Below are positions 13,187-21,616 of a stretch of DNA of 21,651 nucleotides, one piece after another. Location of the stretch: the IMG/VR virus record IMGVR_UViG_3300025030_001170, positions 1 through 21,651 of that record, one strand, 5' to 3'. Below the pieces are notes generated by a model, which saw only the letters and a program-made list of their open reading frames with translations, was not told the origin of the DNA and searched no databases. Each line of letters starts with the position of its first letter. The first letter of the stretch is position 1. Made by a program: the position numbers and the translations under genes. This DNA is from a virus.

Positions 13187-13383
13187 AAGACAGCGTCTTC
13201 AAGACAAAGCCGGTCGCCAGGATCGGCGGGCGGCTGATCGACCATGCCGAGTGGAAGTCGATCAAGCGGAAAATAAGCGCCCTCCGCAGGGCAACGAGAA
13301 TGAGGCACGTTGAGTGCCCTGAGCTTATCAACTATCTCAAAAAGGTGAGACAAAATGACCGAAAGAAAGATTGCATGTGTTGA
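13183..13383 (+). CDS. small basic hypothetical protein
   Basis: This 66-aa product starts at ATG 13183, which overlaps the previous stop (ATGA). The longer open frame upstream is ignored because it lies inside that gene. It is very basic and helical (WKSIKRKISALRRATRMRHV), ends in CMC and has three cysteines overall. It may bind nucleic acid. It overlaps the next gene by 29 nt. Confidence 0.6.
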   Translation: MKDSVFKTKPVARIGGRLIDHAEWKSIKRKISALRRATRMRHVECPELINYLKKVRQNDRKKDCMC

Positions 13384-13738
13384 TGTAAATGCGGCGGCCG
13401 GAGAGCTTCATAAGGCATTCTCCGCGTTCCTGTACATGAACATGACCGGAGCGAAGGCGGCAATGGCGGCGGCTCTTGAACAGCAGGCCAGTGAACTTTA
13501 CGCCAGCGACCCGAAATTCAAGGCGAACGTGGACAGCGCGGTCAACAGGTTCATGGCCGTGATCCTCAAGACCGCGACGGTACTCCCCGATCAGAACGGG
13601 CTCTTTGTCTGGAACGGCGGGCCGTCCGATGTTGGGATTTACAATGCCACCAGATACCTCCGGGAGCACTTCCTGCTCAAGGTGGACAAGAGCGTTCTGA
13701 GCAAGGGCATTCAGGCTATGGTGCTTATTCCGAAATAA
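13355..13738 (+). CDS. hypothetical phage protein
   Basis: This 127-aa protein from ATG 13355 has AAGGTGAG just upstream as ribosome site. The N-terminal half is alanine-rich and helical (AAAGELHKAFSAFLYMNMTG), followed by a short beta-rich part with FVWNGGPSDVGIYNATRYL. No family was recognised. It is the last gene before a 60-nt AT-rich gap, where the operon may have a break. Confidence 0.72.
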   Translation: MTERKIACVDVNAAAGELHKAFSAFLYMNMTGAKAAMAAALEQQASELYASDPKFKANVDSAVNRFMAVILKTATVLPDQNGLFVWNGGPSDVGIYNATRYLREHFLLKVDKSVLSKGIQAMVLIPK

Positions 13739-13798
13739 TGCGCAAAAACAATTAAATAAGAGACACAGTTAATGTGATGCCTTAACATTTCCATAGAC

Positions 13799-14437
13799 AT
13801 GAAAACAGAAACAGAGCTTGCCGGCAAAGTTGTCTCTACCTTGCATGAATGGGGGTGGGAGGTATATCAGGAGGTTATCGAATCAGGTGGCCGCTGCGAT
13901 ATCGTAGCAAAACGCGGGCCGATATTATGGGCTATTGAGTGCAAACTGTCGTTTGGTCTGCCGGTGATAGACCAGGCGTACCGCTGGCGCAGGAGGGCGA
14001 ACTATATTTCTGTTGCGGTCAAATCTGCATCTGGGAGCGGGATAGGTGTCAAGTTTTGCCAGGATTACGGGATAGGCGTACTTGCTTGCCGGCACAATGT
14101 CTATGAAGTGGTAAAGCCAAAACTAGCGCGTAAAATTAATCCAATAGCCGTCAATGACGATCAAAAAACATGGGGGACTGCTGGAACAAACGGAGGGGAT
14201 TATTATACTCCGTTTAAAAAAACGGTCAGGGATTTGGTAAAGGTAGTCCGTGCTAATCCTGGTGTTGAATTTAACAAGTTAATTAAGGAATTGGACCACC
14301 ACTATCGATCATTATCAACAGCAAAATCATGCCTCCGTGGTTTTATCGGGACCGCTGTAATTCCGGAAATTGAGGCGCGTGTAGTCGATAAGAGATTGTG
14401 CTGTTTCGTCAGGGACAAGACAGAAACGCCTCCTTGA
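13799..14437 (+). CDS. PD-(D/E)XK-type nuclease-like protein
   Basis: This 212-aa protein has a restriction-endonuclease-like core at its N-terminus: an initial helix with E6, then RCDIVAKRG (D34) and WAIECKLS (E47 and K49), i.e. D-x12-E-x-K, followed by a helix with QAYRWRRRANY as in VRR-NUC or Vsr-like nucleases. The C-terminal 90 residues resemble a small helical or winged-helix region (VRDLVKVVRANPGVEFNKLI). It probably cuts DNA, perhaps as a junction or host-DNA nuclease. The upstream gap lacks a good ribosome site. Codon use looks more AT-rich than neighbouring genes, hinting at a separate origin. Confidence 0.78.
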   Translation: MKTETELAGKVVSTLHEWGWEVYQEVIESGGRCDIVAKRGPILWAIECKLSFGLPVIDQAYRWRRRANYISVAVKSASGSGIGVKFCQDYGIGVLACRHNVYEVVKPKLARKINPIAVNDDQKTWGTAGTNGGDYYTPFKKTVRDLVKVVRANPGVEFNKLIKELDHHYRSLSTAKSCLRGFIGTAVIPEIEARVVDKRLCCFVRDKTETPP

Positions 14438-14463
14438 CATTACCTTGAAGTTGTGATTCAAAT
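14434..14463 (+). promoter_or_regulatory. possible sigma70 promoter
   Basis: TTGACA 14434-14439 overlaps the end of the nuclease gene. TCAAAT 14458-14463 follows at 18-bp spacing (4 of 6 matches). It would start a transcript near 14470 with a leader of about 215 nt before ATG 14685. The -35 is perfect and the -10 is weak. Confidence 0.4.
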
Positions 14464-14684
14464 AAAGCATCTGCCGGTTTGATCCGGCGTCATTTGCCGC
14501 CAGGGCTGATTACCCTGAAGGCGCAAAACCAAGGAGCATGTACTTTGTATCTCCTGATAAAAACTGAAAGCCTGCCTGCATCCGCGATAGTTTCAGAAAC
14601 TAGTTTGCCGTCTTTTCCTTGGTTGGGGCGTCATTCATCATGCGCGGGTGTAGTCGGGCTTTTGTGGTTTATGGGGAGGTAAAA
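14464..14684 (+). other. structured leader with operator-like palindrome, no firm gene
   Basis: This 221-nt gap holds hairpins gccgg/ccggc (about 14473-14487) and caggg/ccctg (about 14501-14517, flanked by further pairs). An AAGGAG at 14531-14536 can pair with CTCC downstream. A palindrome TAGTTTC-A-GAAACTA lies at 14588-14602, overlapping AAACTAGTTT at 14597-14606. A weak 45-codon frame from TTG 14545 to 14682 has acceptable ribosome spacing but no protein-like character. The palindrome is a plausible repressor site for the gene at 14685. Confidence 0.4.
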
Positions 14685-15275
14685 ATGAAAAGACCGATTC
14701 TCTTTTCCGGGCCCATGGTCCTGGCGATTCTGGAAGGACGCAAGACGCAGACGCGGCGGATTGCCAAGGTTACGGGAGACGGTTGCAAGCCTGGATTTAT
14801 AACCCCGCTAGGTTGTCATGTGCCGAGAAGGGTAGAAGAGCATATTTCGTACTGCCCTTATGGCAAAGTTGGGGACCGCCTTTGGGTGCGAGAGGCATTT
14901 CACCTGTGCGGGACTGACATCAACGGGAAGCCGCATACTGAATGGATTTACAGGGCCGGGAGCTACGAGGAACCAGGAATGGAGTGCACCGTCTGTAAGA
15001 AGCCTGTGCGCTGGAAACCATCAATCCACATGCCGCGATACGCATCACGGCTCACGCTGGAAATTACTGATGTCAGTGTGGAGCGGCTGCAGGATATCAG
15101 CGAAGAAGACGCGAAGGCCGAGGGGTGCGCCCCTGGATTAACCAACGTGAAAAAATGCCACGGCTGGACCCCTTATGTTCTTGGTTATTCGCTCCTTTGG
15201 AATGAGATCAACGGCCCCGACGCATGGAGAAAAAACCCCTATGTATGGGTTGTCTCTTTTGTGGCGGTGAAATAG
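14685..15275 (+). CDS. ASCH-superfamily phage protein
   Basis: This 196-aa protein starts at ATG 14685 with GGGGAGG at 14673-14679; the upstream frame from 14619 lies in the leader. It contains ILFSGPMVLAILEGRKTQTRR (N-terminal, 4-25), CPYGKVGDRLWVREAF, a CTVC pair, WKPSIHMPRYASRLTLEI, and VERLQDISEEDAKAEG. These phrases are typical of a widespread phage family in the ASCH/PUA-like superfamily, sometimes named morphogenetic protein. ASCH folds bind RNA or modified nucleosides. The biochemical role in phages is unknown. Confidence 0.82.
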   Translation: MKRPILFSGPMVLAILEGRKTQTRRIAKVTGDGCKPGFITPLGCHVPRRVEEHISYCPYGKVGDRLWVREAFHLCGTDINGKPHTEWIYRAGSYEEPGMECTVCKKPVRWKPSIHMPRYASRLTLEITDVSVERLQDISEEDAKAEGCAPGLTNVKKCHGWTPYVLGYSLLWNEINGPDAWRKNPYVWVVSFVAVK

Positions 15276-15278
15276 TCG

Positions 15279-16138
<860 letters not shown>

Positions 16139-16163
<25 letters not shown>

Positions 16164-17344
16164 AAAAATCTCTGGTCGGGATTATTCTGCAAAAACCGCA
16201 AACTATTGCGGAGATTCAGCAGATGGTGGCCGACGAGGATTTCTCTGACTTCAGGGCCGCCAAGGTTTACAGGGAGGCTTTGGCCGCTTTTCGCTCAGGA
16301 GGCACTTTTGACCTTGTGATCGCAGCAGCTTCTATGCCGAAACATGCGGTGTGGCTGGCTGAAGCACATGATGTTATCCCGATCAACTACCGGGAATACG
16401 CAAGTAAAATCAACAACGAAGCACGATGTCGCCGGATAAAAGAAGGCGCACTGAAGGTTTCTAAATCATCAGGCGATCAGGCTGACGATCTCCTGCGCGA
16501 ACTCAGCGCACTGCATCGGAGCGAACAGAGGTCAACAGGGAAAACAGGGGTAATATCAGATGTTGCCACCCGTACATTTGAGCTGATTGAAAAAAATCGT
16601 GCCCGTGGGAAAATGCACGGCGTCCGCACGGGTTTTGATTTTCTTGACGATGCGTTTGTCAGGTATGTCCCTGGGCATATGTGGCTGGTTACCGGATTCA
16701 CCAGCGCCGGGAAAACGACAATGGCAATAGAGATGTTGTCCAGGGTGAACAAAGCCAGGGTGATGGTCGTGTCCACGGAAATGACTGAGGAGCAGCTTGT
16801 CGCAAGAATGGTTTCAAGGGAAACTGGATTGCACAATCAAAAAGTGCTGTCCGGGATGCTGGAGCCGGAAGAATACGATACTGTCTTGGCGGTAATGGCG
16901 CGGATAAAAGAGCAGAGTATGGCAGTAGTCGATGACCGACGCGAGCTGCAGGAGATCGAGGGCATTGTCATGCAGCAGGCAATGGCCGGCGGAGTCGATG
17001 TCGTATTCCTTGATTATGTGCAACAGATACGGTGCAAGGGTGTTCCCCGTAAAGAGTGGGGAGCGGAGGCTGCGGACCGGATACAGGAGCTTGCCAAGCG
17101 GGCCAGAACGTGCATCGTCTGTTTTTCCCAGGTTTCAAATCAGGTTGGCCGTGGCGAAGTTGAACAACTGGAGGGCAAGGGAGCTGGAGAATGGGCGGCT
17201 TGCGCTGATGTCGGGGTGAGGTTGCGCCGGGACTTGAAAAAGGACAAATATTTGCTCGGGTTCGATATGCAGAAAGGCCGGCATTACGGAACGTTACAGA
17301 AGGACTTGACCTTTATGGCCAACTTTACGAGGATAAGCGAATGA
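16139..17344 (+). CDS. DnaB-like replicative helicase
   Basis: This 401-aa helicase has an N-terminal DnaB domain (about 1-110: EKSLVGIILQKP, then FSDFRAAKVYREALAAF), a linker and a RecA-like motor. Walker A GFTSAGKTT lies at 186-194, STEM at 212-215, Walker B VVFLDYVQQI at 288-297, and the SQVSNQ sensor motif at about 330-335. It unwinds DNA at the phage fork as a ring hexamer. It is shorter than E. coli DnaB (471 aa), as usual for phage versions. The start overlaps the initiator gene by 25 bases with GAGGAA upstream. Confidence 0.93.
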
Positions 17345-17580
17345 TGAAATTAAGCAGGGACAAAAAGTACATCTTAATCAATGTAACCTCTGATTTTATC
17401 TATGAAATACCGTTGTTCACAATTAAAGGAGTAGCCGATATTGATCGGTGGAGGAATCACCTGCAGGAAAAGCAGTGGGCGACCGGAAGCGTTATCAGTG
17501 AGTTTGAGAAGTTGGCATCCAATAGCTTGCGGAGTCCGTTTTATAGGAACGAGCCAAGCGCCGGATACCATAAGGGCTGA
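17341..17580 (+). CDS. hypothetical phage protein
   Basis: This 79-aa protein starts at ATG 17341 overlapping the helicase stop. A beta hairpin-like N-terminus (KYILINVTSDFIYEIPLF) precedes a helix with DRWRNHLQEKQW. No family was recognised. Downstream 17581-17675 contains GC-rich purine tracts and no supported gene. Confidence 0.65.
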   Translation: MMKLSRDKKYILINVTSDFIYEIPLFTIKGVADIDRWRNHLQEKQWATGSVISEFEKLASNSLRSPFYRNEPSAGYHKG

Positions 17581-17675
17581 CAAGGCAGGGCCTCCAGTCA
17601 ATTTTAACGGGAGAGGCAAGGGCGTGGCAAGGGCGGGGGTGAGAAAAACGATTACAGGGCAAATTTGAGGTTTTT

Positions 17676-18038
17676 ATGCCAGCACTGAATTTCAAGAAAC
17701 AGTTCGCTCCGAAGGTTGAGTCCGGCGAGAAGCGACAGACGATTCGCGCTTGCAGAGAGGATGGGAAAAATCCTCACCCTGGGCAAACGCTGTACCTCTA
17801 CACCGGGATGCGGACCAAGAGTTGCAGGAAGCTCAGGGAAGAAACGTGCCGGGAATCCTTGCCGGTCTATATGGACGCACAGGAAAACGGAATGGTAGAC
17901 GTTTTTATCGGTGGGGACCTGCTCAGTTCTGCGGATGTTGAAAAGTTGGCCGTCGCTGATGGCTTTGATAGCTCCGATGAGTTTATAAAATTCTTTTCTT
18001 GTTGCCTACCTTTTAAGGGATACCTCATCCTGTGGTAG
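17676..18038 (+). CDS. ASCH-like small phage protein
   Basis: This 120-aa protein begins PALNFKKQFAPKVESGEKRQTIR-like (start at ATG 17676 with GAGG at 17667-17670), followed by PGQTLYLYTGMRTKSCRKLR and VDVFIGGDLL, the layout of ASCH-domain proteins with K-x-QTIR near the binding pocket. Relatives bind nucleic acids or hydrolyse modified bases. The substrate here is unknown. It is the last gene of the plus operon and the second ASCH-like gene in the window. Confidence 0.78.
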   Translation: MPALNFKKQFAPKVESGEKRQTIRACREDGKNPHPGQTLYLYTGMRTKSCRKLREETCRESLPVYMDAQENGMVDVFIGGDLLSSADVEKLAVADGFDSSDEFIKFFSCCLPFKGYLILW

Positions 18039-18086
18039 GCAATTTAACTCCCTCACTAATCCGGGCACAGGAAACTGTGAACGAAA

Positions 18087-18112
18087 AAGGCGGGCCAATG
18101 AGCGCCCGCCTT
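18087..18112 (-). terminator. intrinsic terminator for the minus-strand operon
   Basis: A 9-bp stem pairs 18087-18095 with 18104-18112, with an 8-nt loop. On the minus strand it is followed by TTTTT (complement of 18084-18088), 23 bases after the last minus gene. On the plus strand only TT follows (18111-18112), inside the stem, so it works mainly for the minus strand. It separates two convergent operons. Confidence 0.82.
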
Positions 18113-18134
18113 CGGTATCCGATTTGTTACCTGT

Positions 18135-18311
18135 TCAGTCCGTGGCCACCGGCACCACTTCTGCCCCGGTCATCTGGTCAATGATATTGCAGGCCGCCCA
18201 GAAGGTGCGAAACTTCCCCCTGAATTCACCCTCCGGGCTATCGACCCGCCATTGACCATCGGGCAGCGCGGTGATTTTGTAATGGTGGTAGATGGTTTCC
18301 CTGGAGGTCAT
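18135..18311 (-). CDS. small hypothetical protein
   Basis: This 58-aa product starts at ATG 18311 with AGGGGA six bases upstream. A longer frame to 18401 begins inside the neighbour and is arginine-rich and unconvincing. HHYKITALPDGQWRVDSPEG (9-28) looks like a small beta domain, and the end is neutral. It is the last gene of the minus operon. No family was recognised. Confidence 0.6.
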   Translation of the reverse strand: MTSRETIYHHYKITALPDGQWRVDSPEGEFRGKFRTFWAACNIIDQMTGAEVVPVATD

Positions 18312-18321
18312 GATGATTCCC

Positions 18322-18696
18322 CTAAATCTGCTCAAGTTCCTTGGTATACAGGGTCGCCGCCGCCTCAGCCGCAACGTCAACCGACTTGAAATTACCAACA
18401 CCTTTTAACGGCGACATGAATTCAACCGAAATCTTTCCATCCCCGTGATAGACCATCCACCAGCAGCGATTACCACGGGTGAAAATTATCTTTAGCGATT
18501 CGCAGTACAGCTCGAACCTTACGGCCACGCTCTGGTCGCTGAGGAGCATCTCGATGTCCATTGGGCGGAGGTGCAGGTAATTGTTCACCAGATTCGCGAG
18601 CTTGACTGCTTTCTCGCTATCTTTTACCATCTTTTCCCGTATCTCGCGGCCCCTTTTCTCCACTTTCTTTTTTGCTGCAAGTTCTAATGGCTTCAT
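18322..18696 (-). CDS. hypothetical protein
   Basis: This 124-aa protein has a very basic helical N-terminus (ELAAKKKVEKRGREIREKMV), then a beta-rich middle (RFELYCESLKIIFTRGNRCW) and an alanine-rich C-terminal helix. No motif was recognised. The start overlaps the stop of the upstream gene (ATGA), which supports the operon. Confidence 0.65.
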   Translation of the reverse strand: MKPLELAAKKKVEKRGREIREKMVKDSEKAVKLANLVNNYLHLRPMDIEMLLSDQSVAVRFELYCESLKIIFTRGNRCWWMVYHGDGKISVEFMSPLKGVGNFKSVDVAAEAAATLYTKELEQI

Positions 18697-19130
18697 GACT
18701 TTTCTTCCTCCTTTTTATTAAACCTCTTCACCCAGTTCTCGAATTGTTCAGGCCCGCCCCAGCATCCGGCCGGCGCGTGGTTGTAGAAGAAAACGATATA
18801 CCGGTTGAGAATGGCCAAGTTCTCATCGTCGGCCCGGCCAACTGCGTTTTTAAGATCGTTGGTAATTATCGCCTTGAGGAATCCACCAGGTATTGACCCC
18901 TCGAAAATGTAGCGAACTATCGCCCCTCGCATCCGTTCCGGTATCCCGCAACTCTCAAGACCTCGCCTCACTTCCTCGAACATTCCCGTCTTTGCTCCTC
19001 CGTTTTGTTGTTTAATCAGAATTACAGGGCAACGCCCCCTCATTCTCCCTCCCATGAGGTTTCGATAGAGCGCCTTCCCCATGGCATCGATTGTCTTGTC
19101 TAAGAAGTCCCCTGCGTTTGTTCTTGTCAT
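18693..19130 (-). CDS. hypothetical protein
   Basis: This 145-aa basic, mainly helical protein has a GRMRGRCPVILIKQQNGGAK segment (28-47) and an aromatic C-terminal half (RYIVFFYNHAPAGCWGGPEQ). A GAGGA lies upstream of ATG 19130. It has no hydrophobic helix long enough for a membrane segment and no recognised domain. It is translationally coupled with the downstream gene. Confidence 0.65.
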   Translation of the reverse strand: MTRTNAGDFLDKTIDAMGKALYRNLMGGRMRGRCPVILIKQQNGGAKTGMFEEVRRGLESCGIPERMRGAIVRYIFEGSIPGGFLKAIITNDLKNAVGRADDENLAILNRYIVFFYNHAPAGCWGGPEQFENWVKRFNKKEEEKS

Positions 19131-19199
19131 GCTGTCCTCTTTTTCTGCTCCTGGCAGTTTCCAGGATCGGCCAGGGAGCGAGTCCCTGACCTGTCCCGA

Positions 19200-19697
19200 T
19201 TACTTCCGTCCGTTTGATTCACACACGACCACGAGCGGTGCTTTCCAGGTGTCCCAGAACCGCCGCGACCTCGTTCCGTCCATCTGCGCTATTCGCTCAT
19301 TGTCGAAATTCCACCAATCCACCAGGCTGTGAAACTCGCAGCCTATTTTCATGTGCGCGTCAAAAATGATGACGTGGTATTCTCCGGTTTCAATTTGGAT
19401 AGGGATTTTCTCAATTGTTATTTTTTCACCGTTGGCCCGGCTCAGGTCGGCCCCGCTCAGGTCGGCCCCGCTCAGGTAGGCCCGGCTCAGGTAGGCCCCG
19501 CTCAGGTCGGCCCCGCTCAGGTTGGCCCCGCTCAGGTAGGCCCCGCTCAGGTTGGCCCCGCTCAGGTCGGCCTTATTCTCAATAGCCCATCTGACGGCAA
19601 GGCCGACTTTCGCAGATATCGCATCATCCTTCTTCGCCTTGATGTTGGCGATGAACTGTACCTCTCCGGTAAACCGGTTTTTAATCTCGTATTTCAT
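19200..19697 (-). CDS. pentapeptide-repeat protein
   Basis: This 165-aa protein carries nine or more tandem A(D/N/Y)LS(G/R) pentapeptides (about residues 43-92), which fold as a right-handed quadrilateral beta helix. The stretch before the repeats contains [10 protein letters not shown], a typical lead-in for phage members. A separate C-terminal domain (about 93-165) follows ([20 protein letters not shown]). Some pentapeptide proteins mimic DNA and block gyrase or nucleases; that is possible but not shown here. AAGGAG lies eight bases before ATG 19697. Confidence 0.9.
   Translation of the reverse strand: MKYEIKNRFTGEVQFIANIKAKKDDAISAKVGLAVRWAIENKADLSGANLSGAYLSGANLSGADLSGAYLSRAYLSGADLSGADLSRANGEKITIEKIPIQIETGEYHVIIFDAHMKIGCEFHSLVDWWNFDNERIAQMDGTRSRRFWDTWKAPLVVVCESNGRK
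19441..19575 (-). repeat. nine 15-bp tandem repeats encoding pentapeptides
   Basis: The unit ctcaggtcggccccg occurs nine times with changes mainly at one position (c, a or t) that swaps Asp, Tyr and Asn codons. High identity between units suggests recent expansion and possible copy-number change. Confidence 0.9.
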
Positions 19698-19891
19698 CTC
19701 TGTTCTCCTTTTTTATTCGTTCGTGGAACCGGCCTGTAGCGCAGTTCCGGGTAGGTAAAGTAATCAGTCTCCAGCCACCTACCGATGTGCGCAAGCTGCG
19801 GACCGGAGTCCTTGTACTTCGGCGTTGGCTTCTCAAACAGCCACCACCATAGATCGAGGAAGATGTTCGTTTTTACTGGCTTTAATTTCAT
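19694..19891 (-). CDS. small hypothetical protein
   Basis: This 65-aa protein has a WWWLFEKP stretch (15-22) and a basic, proline-rich C-terminus. The tryptophan cluster may sit at a membrane or protein interface. The stop overlaps the pentapeptide gene start by four bases. No family was recognised. Confidence 0.6.
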   Translation of the reverse strand: MKLKPVKTNIFLDLWWWLFEKPTPKYKDSGPQLAHIGRWLETDYFTYPELRYRPVPRTNKKGEQR

Positions 19892-19893
19892 TT

Positions 19894-20148
19894 TTACCGT
19901 GCCTCGTATTGATATGGTTCCGCCTCAATGTGCCCTTTGAAGATCGCGAGGACGCAATAATCTGACAGAGCGTTGTCGTCGTTAATCAGGTAATGGCCGA
20001 CGCTTGTAGAGTCCGCGTCAATCGCCTGGACCTTGCCGGCATGAGCTGCGGCCTCGACCGAGGGCTCGTCAACATGCGCGGTGAATGTGTCATACCCGAA
20101 GTCATCTGTTGCATACTCAGGCCGCTGGATAATCACTGTGTATTTCAT
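19894..20148 (-). CDS. small acidic hypothetical protein
   Basis: I place the start at ATG 20148 with GGAGG nine bases upstream; the longer frame to 20181 would run through the upstream gene. The 84-aa product begins MKYTVIIQRPEYATDDF and is strongly acidic. It resembles the protein at 20766-21008 in its YTVI start, DD, spaced alanines and AxFxG near the end, so the two are probably paralogs. Small acidic phage proteins are often inhibitors or DNA mimics, but there is no direct evidence. Confidence 0.62.
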   Translation of the reverse strand: MKYTVIIQRPEYATDDFGYDTFTAHVDEPSVEAAAHAGKVQAIDADSTSVGHYLINDDNALSDYCVLAIFKGHIEAEPYQYEAR

Positions 20149-20152
20149 GGCT

Positions 20153-20332
20153 TCATTCCTCCGTAGGCTCGTAGAACTCAAGCAGAGATTGAATTCTGAG
20201 TAGGTTATCGTCCAGGGCTTTGTCGGTTTTTATCCCCCAGGCGAGGATATGCGCATACTCTGTAACTTCGGTAGTTGTCCCGCCTTCTTCATCTGACTCT
20301 TCAACGATCAATGCAATTCGGTATGTTTTCAT
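20153..20332 (-). CDS. small acidic hypothetical protein
   Basis: This 59-aa frame runs from ATG 20332 to TGA 20153-20155. It is short and strongly acidic (IVEESDEEGGTTTEVTE), then helical (DDNLLRIQSLLEFYEPTEE). The downstream gene's ribosome site GGAGG overlaps its last codons, as expected in a coupled operon. No family was recognised. Confidence 0.6.
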   Translation of the reverse strand: MKTYRIALIVEESDEEGGTTTEVTEYAHILAWGIKTDKALDDNLLRIQSLLEFYEPTEE

Positions 20333-20359
20333 TTTTCTCGTAGCCTCATTGTTGTTTAA

Positions 20360-20563
20360 TCAGAGTATCATTCCGTCCAGGTCGGCACGGTCTGATTTCG
20401 CATAATGGATTTCATCATATTCCTTGTGAATCCCGACCAGGAGCGGAATCCCCGCGACAAAGCGATCAACCCATTTGTAAGTGTCGGTTTCGGCCTCGGC
20501 GCGGCTTTTGTCGGATACTTTGCTGTCCAGGCTGTAGTCGTTGCAAACGTCGTAAAGTGTCAT
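20360..20563 (-). CDS. small acidic hypothetical protein
   Basis: This 67-aa protein starts MTLYDVCNDYSLDSK, rich in Asp and Glu, with a central WVDRFVAGIPLLVGIHKEYD. The start overlaps the stop of the upstream gene (ATGA) and an AGGGGA lies just before. No family was recognised. Confidence 0.58.
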   Translation of the reverse strand: MTLYDVCNDYSLDSKVSDKSRAEAETDTYKWVDRFVAGIPLLVGIHKEYDEIHYAKSDRADLDGMIL

Positions 20564-20769
20564 TCCCCTGCCCTCCGTCTTGCCGGTGTTCCCAGCGGAA
20601 TCTCCCTCCCCAGCACATAGACTCCAACATGGACGTTGGTCTCGGCTATGGTCCCGGTTACGCTGACCTTGACATCAAAGTCCTCATCGTCCGTGAATGG
20701 ATGCCAAACCGTCACGTCATTATTCTTATCGCATTGTTTTAGCAGAGATATTAATTCCTTGACCTTCAT
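20560..20769 (-). CDS. small hypothetical protein
   Basis: This 69-aa protein starts MKVKELISLLKQCDKNNDV, a helix followed by strands (VKVSVTGTIAE, VHVGVYVLGRE), a compact alpha/beta pattern often seen in small phage proteins. A strong GGGAGGG lies eight bases upstream of ATG 20769. It is coupled by ATGA overlaps to both neighbours. Confidence 0.62.
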   Translation of the reverse strand: MKVKELISLLKQCDKNNDVTVWHPFTDDEDFDVKVSVTGTIAETNVHVGVYVLGREIPLGTPARRRAGE

Positions 20770-21008
20770 GGCATATCCCTCCCGGTAAGCTCCGGAGTCA
20801 AGTCTCCAGCGAATACGGCGACGAGGGGATAAAGCCGCGCAAGGGTGATTTCGTCCGGGTATCCCTCCTCGGTCCCATTGTCAGCATAAAAAGCCTTTTC
20901 TCGCACAATCTTAACAGCGGCGCGCGCTTCTTCTGCCTCCGCCCCTTCTATGTAGGTATCGTCAAGCCCGCAATCTTCCCTTGCTAAGATAACCGTGTAA
21001 TCTTCCAT
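20766..21008 (-). CDS. small acidic hypothetical protein
   Basis: This 80-aa protein is highly acidic (EDCGLDDTYIEGAEAEEA; about 20 Asp/Glu). It starts MEDYTVILARED and ends with AVFAGDLTPE. It matches the 19894-20148 protein in several spaced positions, which suggests an ancient duplication within the operon. A CGGAG precedes ATG 21008. Function is unknown. Confidence 0.63.
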   Translation of the reverse strand: MEDYTVILAREDCGLDDTYIEGAEAEEARAAVKIVREKAFYADNGTEEGYPDEITLARLYPLVAVFAGDLTPELTGRDMP

Positions 21009-21087
21009 GGTTTTCTCCGTGTTGTTGGTTTATTTGTGACCAGCCATCCCCAGGGGCATGGCCTCCACCCGCCCCAGGCATCGCGTT

Positions 21088-21300
21088 TCACATCATAACC
21101 CGACCAGTGGGGCGACCGTGCTGTGCCATTGCCTGCGCGGTCTGCCTGGCGTCCGTCTCATCGTCGGTGAAATAAGTTGCCCGATGGTCGGCACGGCCAA
21201 ACTGGTAGAGCGTGACCGTGAATTCCTGCCAATCGTCGTCATAGTGGACCCGCGTTTCGATCCCGCCCCGCTTGATACATTCGATCCGTCGTTTTGACAT
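21088..21300 (-). CDS. small hypothetical protein
   Basis: This 70-aa basic-to-neutral protein has RVHYDDDWQEFTVTLYQ (17-33), a beta-rich segment, and ADARQTAQAM-like helix (DDETDARQTAQAMAQHG). Its leader has two tandem AACACGGAG copies before ATG 21300, the nearer acting as ribosome site. No family was recognised. The gap 21009-21087 downstream holds no supported gene. Confidence 0.6.
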   Translation of the reverse strand: MSKRRIECIKRGGIETRVHYDDDWQEFTVTLYQFGRADHRATYFTDDETDARQTAQAMAQHGRPTGRVMM

Positions 21301-21322
21301 CTCCGTGTTCCTCCGTGTTTGG

Positions 21323-21616
21323 TTATGCTTCCAGGCCCAGGGCTAGCAGGATTTCCCGGCGCTTATGCTCCATCCCGTGCTGTACGCCCTTTACATACTC
21401 CTGCCGTGCGGCCTCGGCGGCCTCGGCGCGATCCTTCTCCATCTGGCGCTCAAGGTTCGATTTCGCTGACGCGGCACTTATCCCCATTGCTCCGTCATAC
21501 GTTCCATTCCGCAGATCATCCAGGAGATCCACGGCGAGATACATTGCCTCACTCGCATTCCCAGCATCGGCGGCGTTGATGATCATCTGGACGAAATTAC
21601 AGAGCCCGTCCTTCAT
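21323..21616 (-). CDS. hypothetical helical protein
   Basis: This 97-aa protein has an N-terminal helix pair (LCNFVQMIINAADAGNASEA, AVDLLDDLRNG) and a charged C-terminal coiled coil (NLERQMEKDRAEAAEAARQE). It is soluble with no signal. The start overlaps a possible upstream stop (ATGA) at the window edge. No family was recognised. Confidence 0.63.
   Translation of the reverse strand: MKDGLCNFVQMIINAADAGNASEAMYLAVDLLDDLRNGTYDGAMGISAASAKSNLERQMEKDRAEAAEAARQEYVKGVQHGMEHKRREILLALGLEA

Noticed and set aside
14479-14682. 67-codon plus frame in the leader before 14685
   Set aside because: Weak start (TTG 14545 at best), no conserved character; better seen as a leader.
17441-17668. 75-codon plus frame overlapping 17341-17580
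   Set aside because: Glycine/arginine-rich with no start signal; overlaps a better coupled gene.
19441-19575. Regular repeats suggestive of a CRISPR array
   Set aside because: Units are 15 bp, contiguous, without spacers, and encode pentapeptides.
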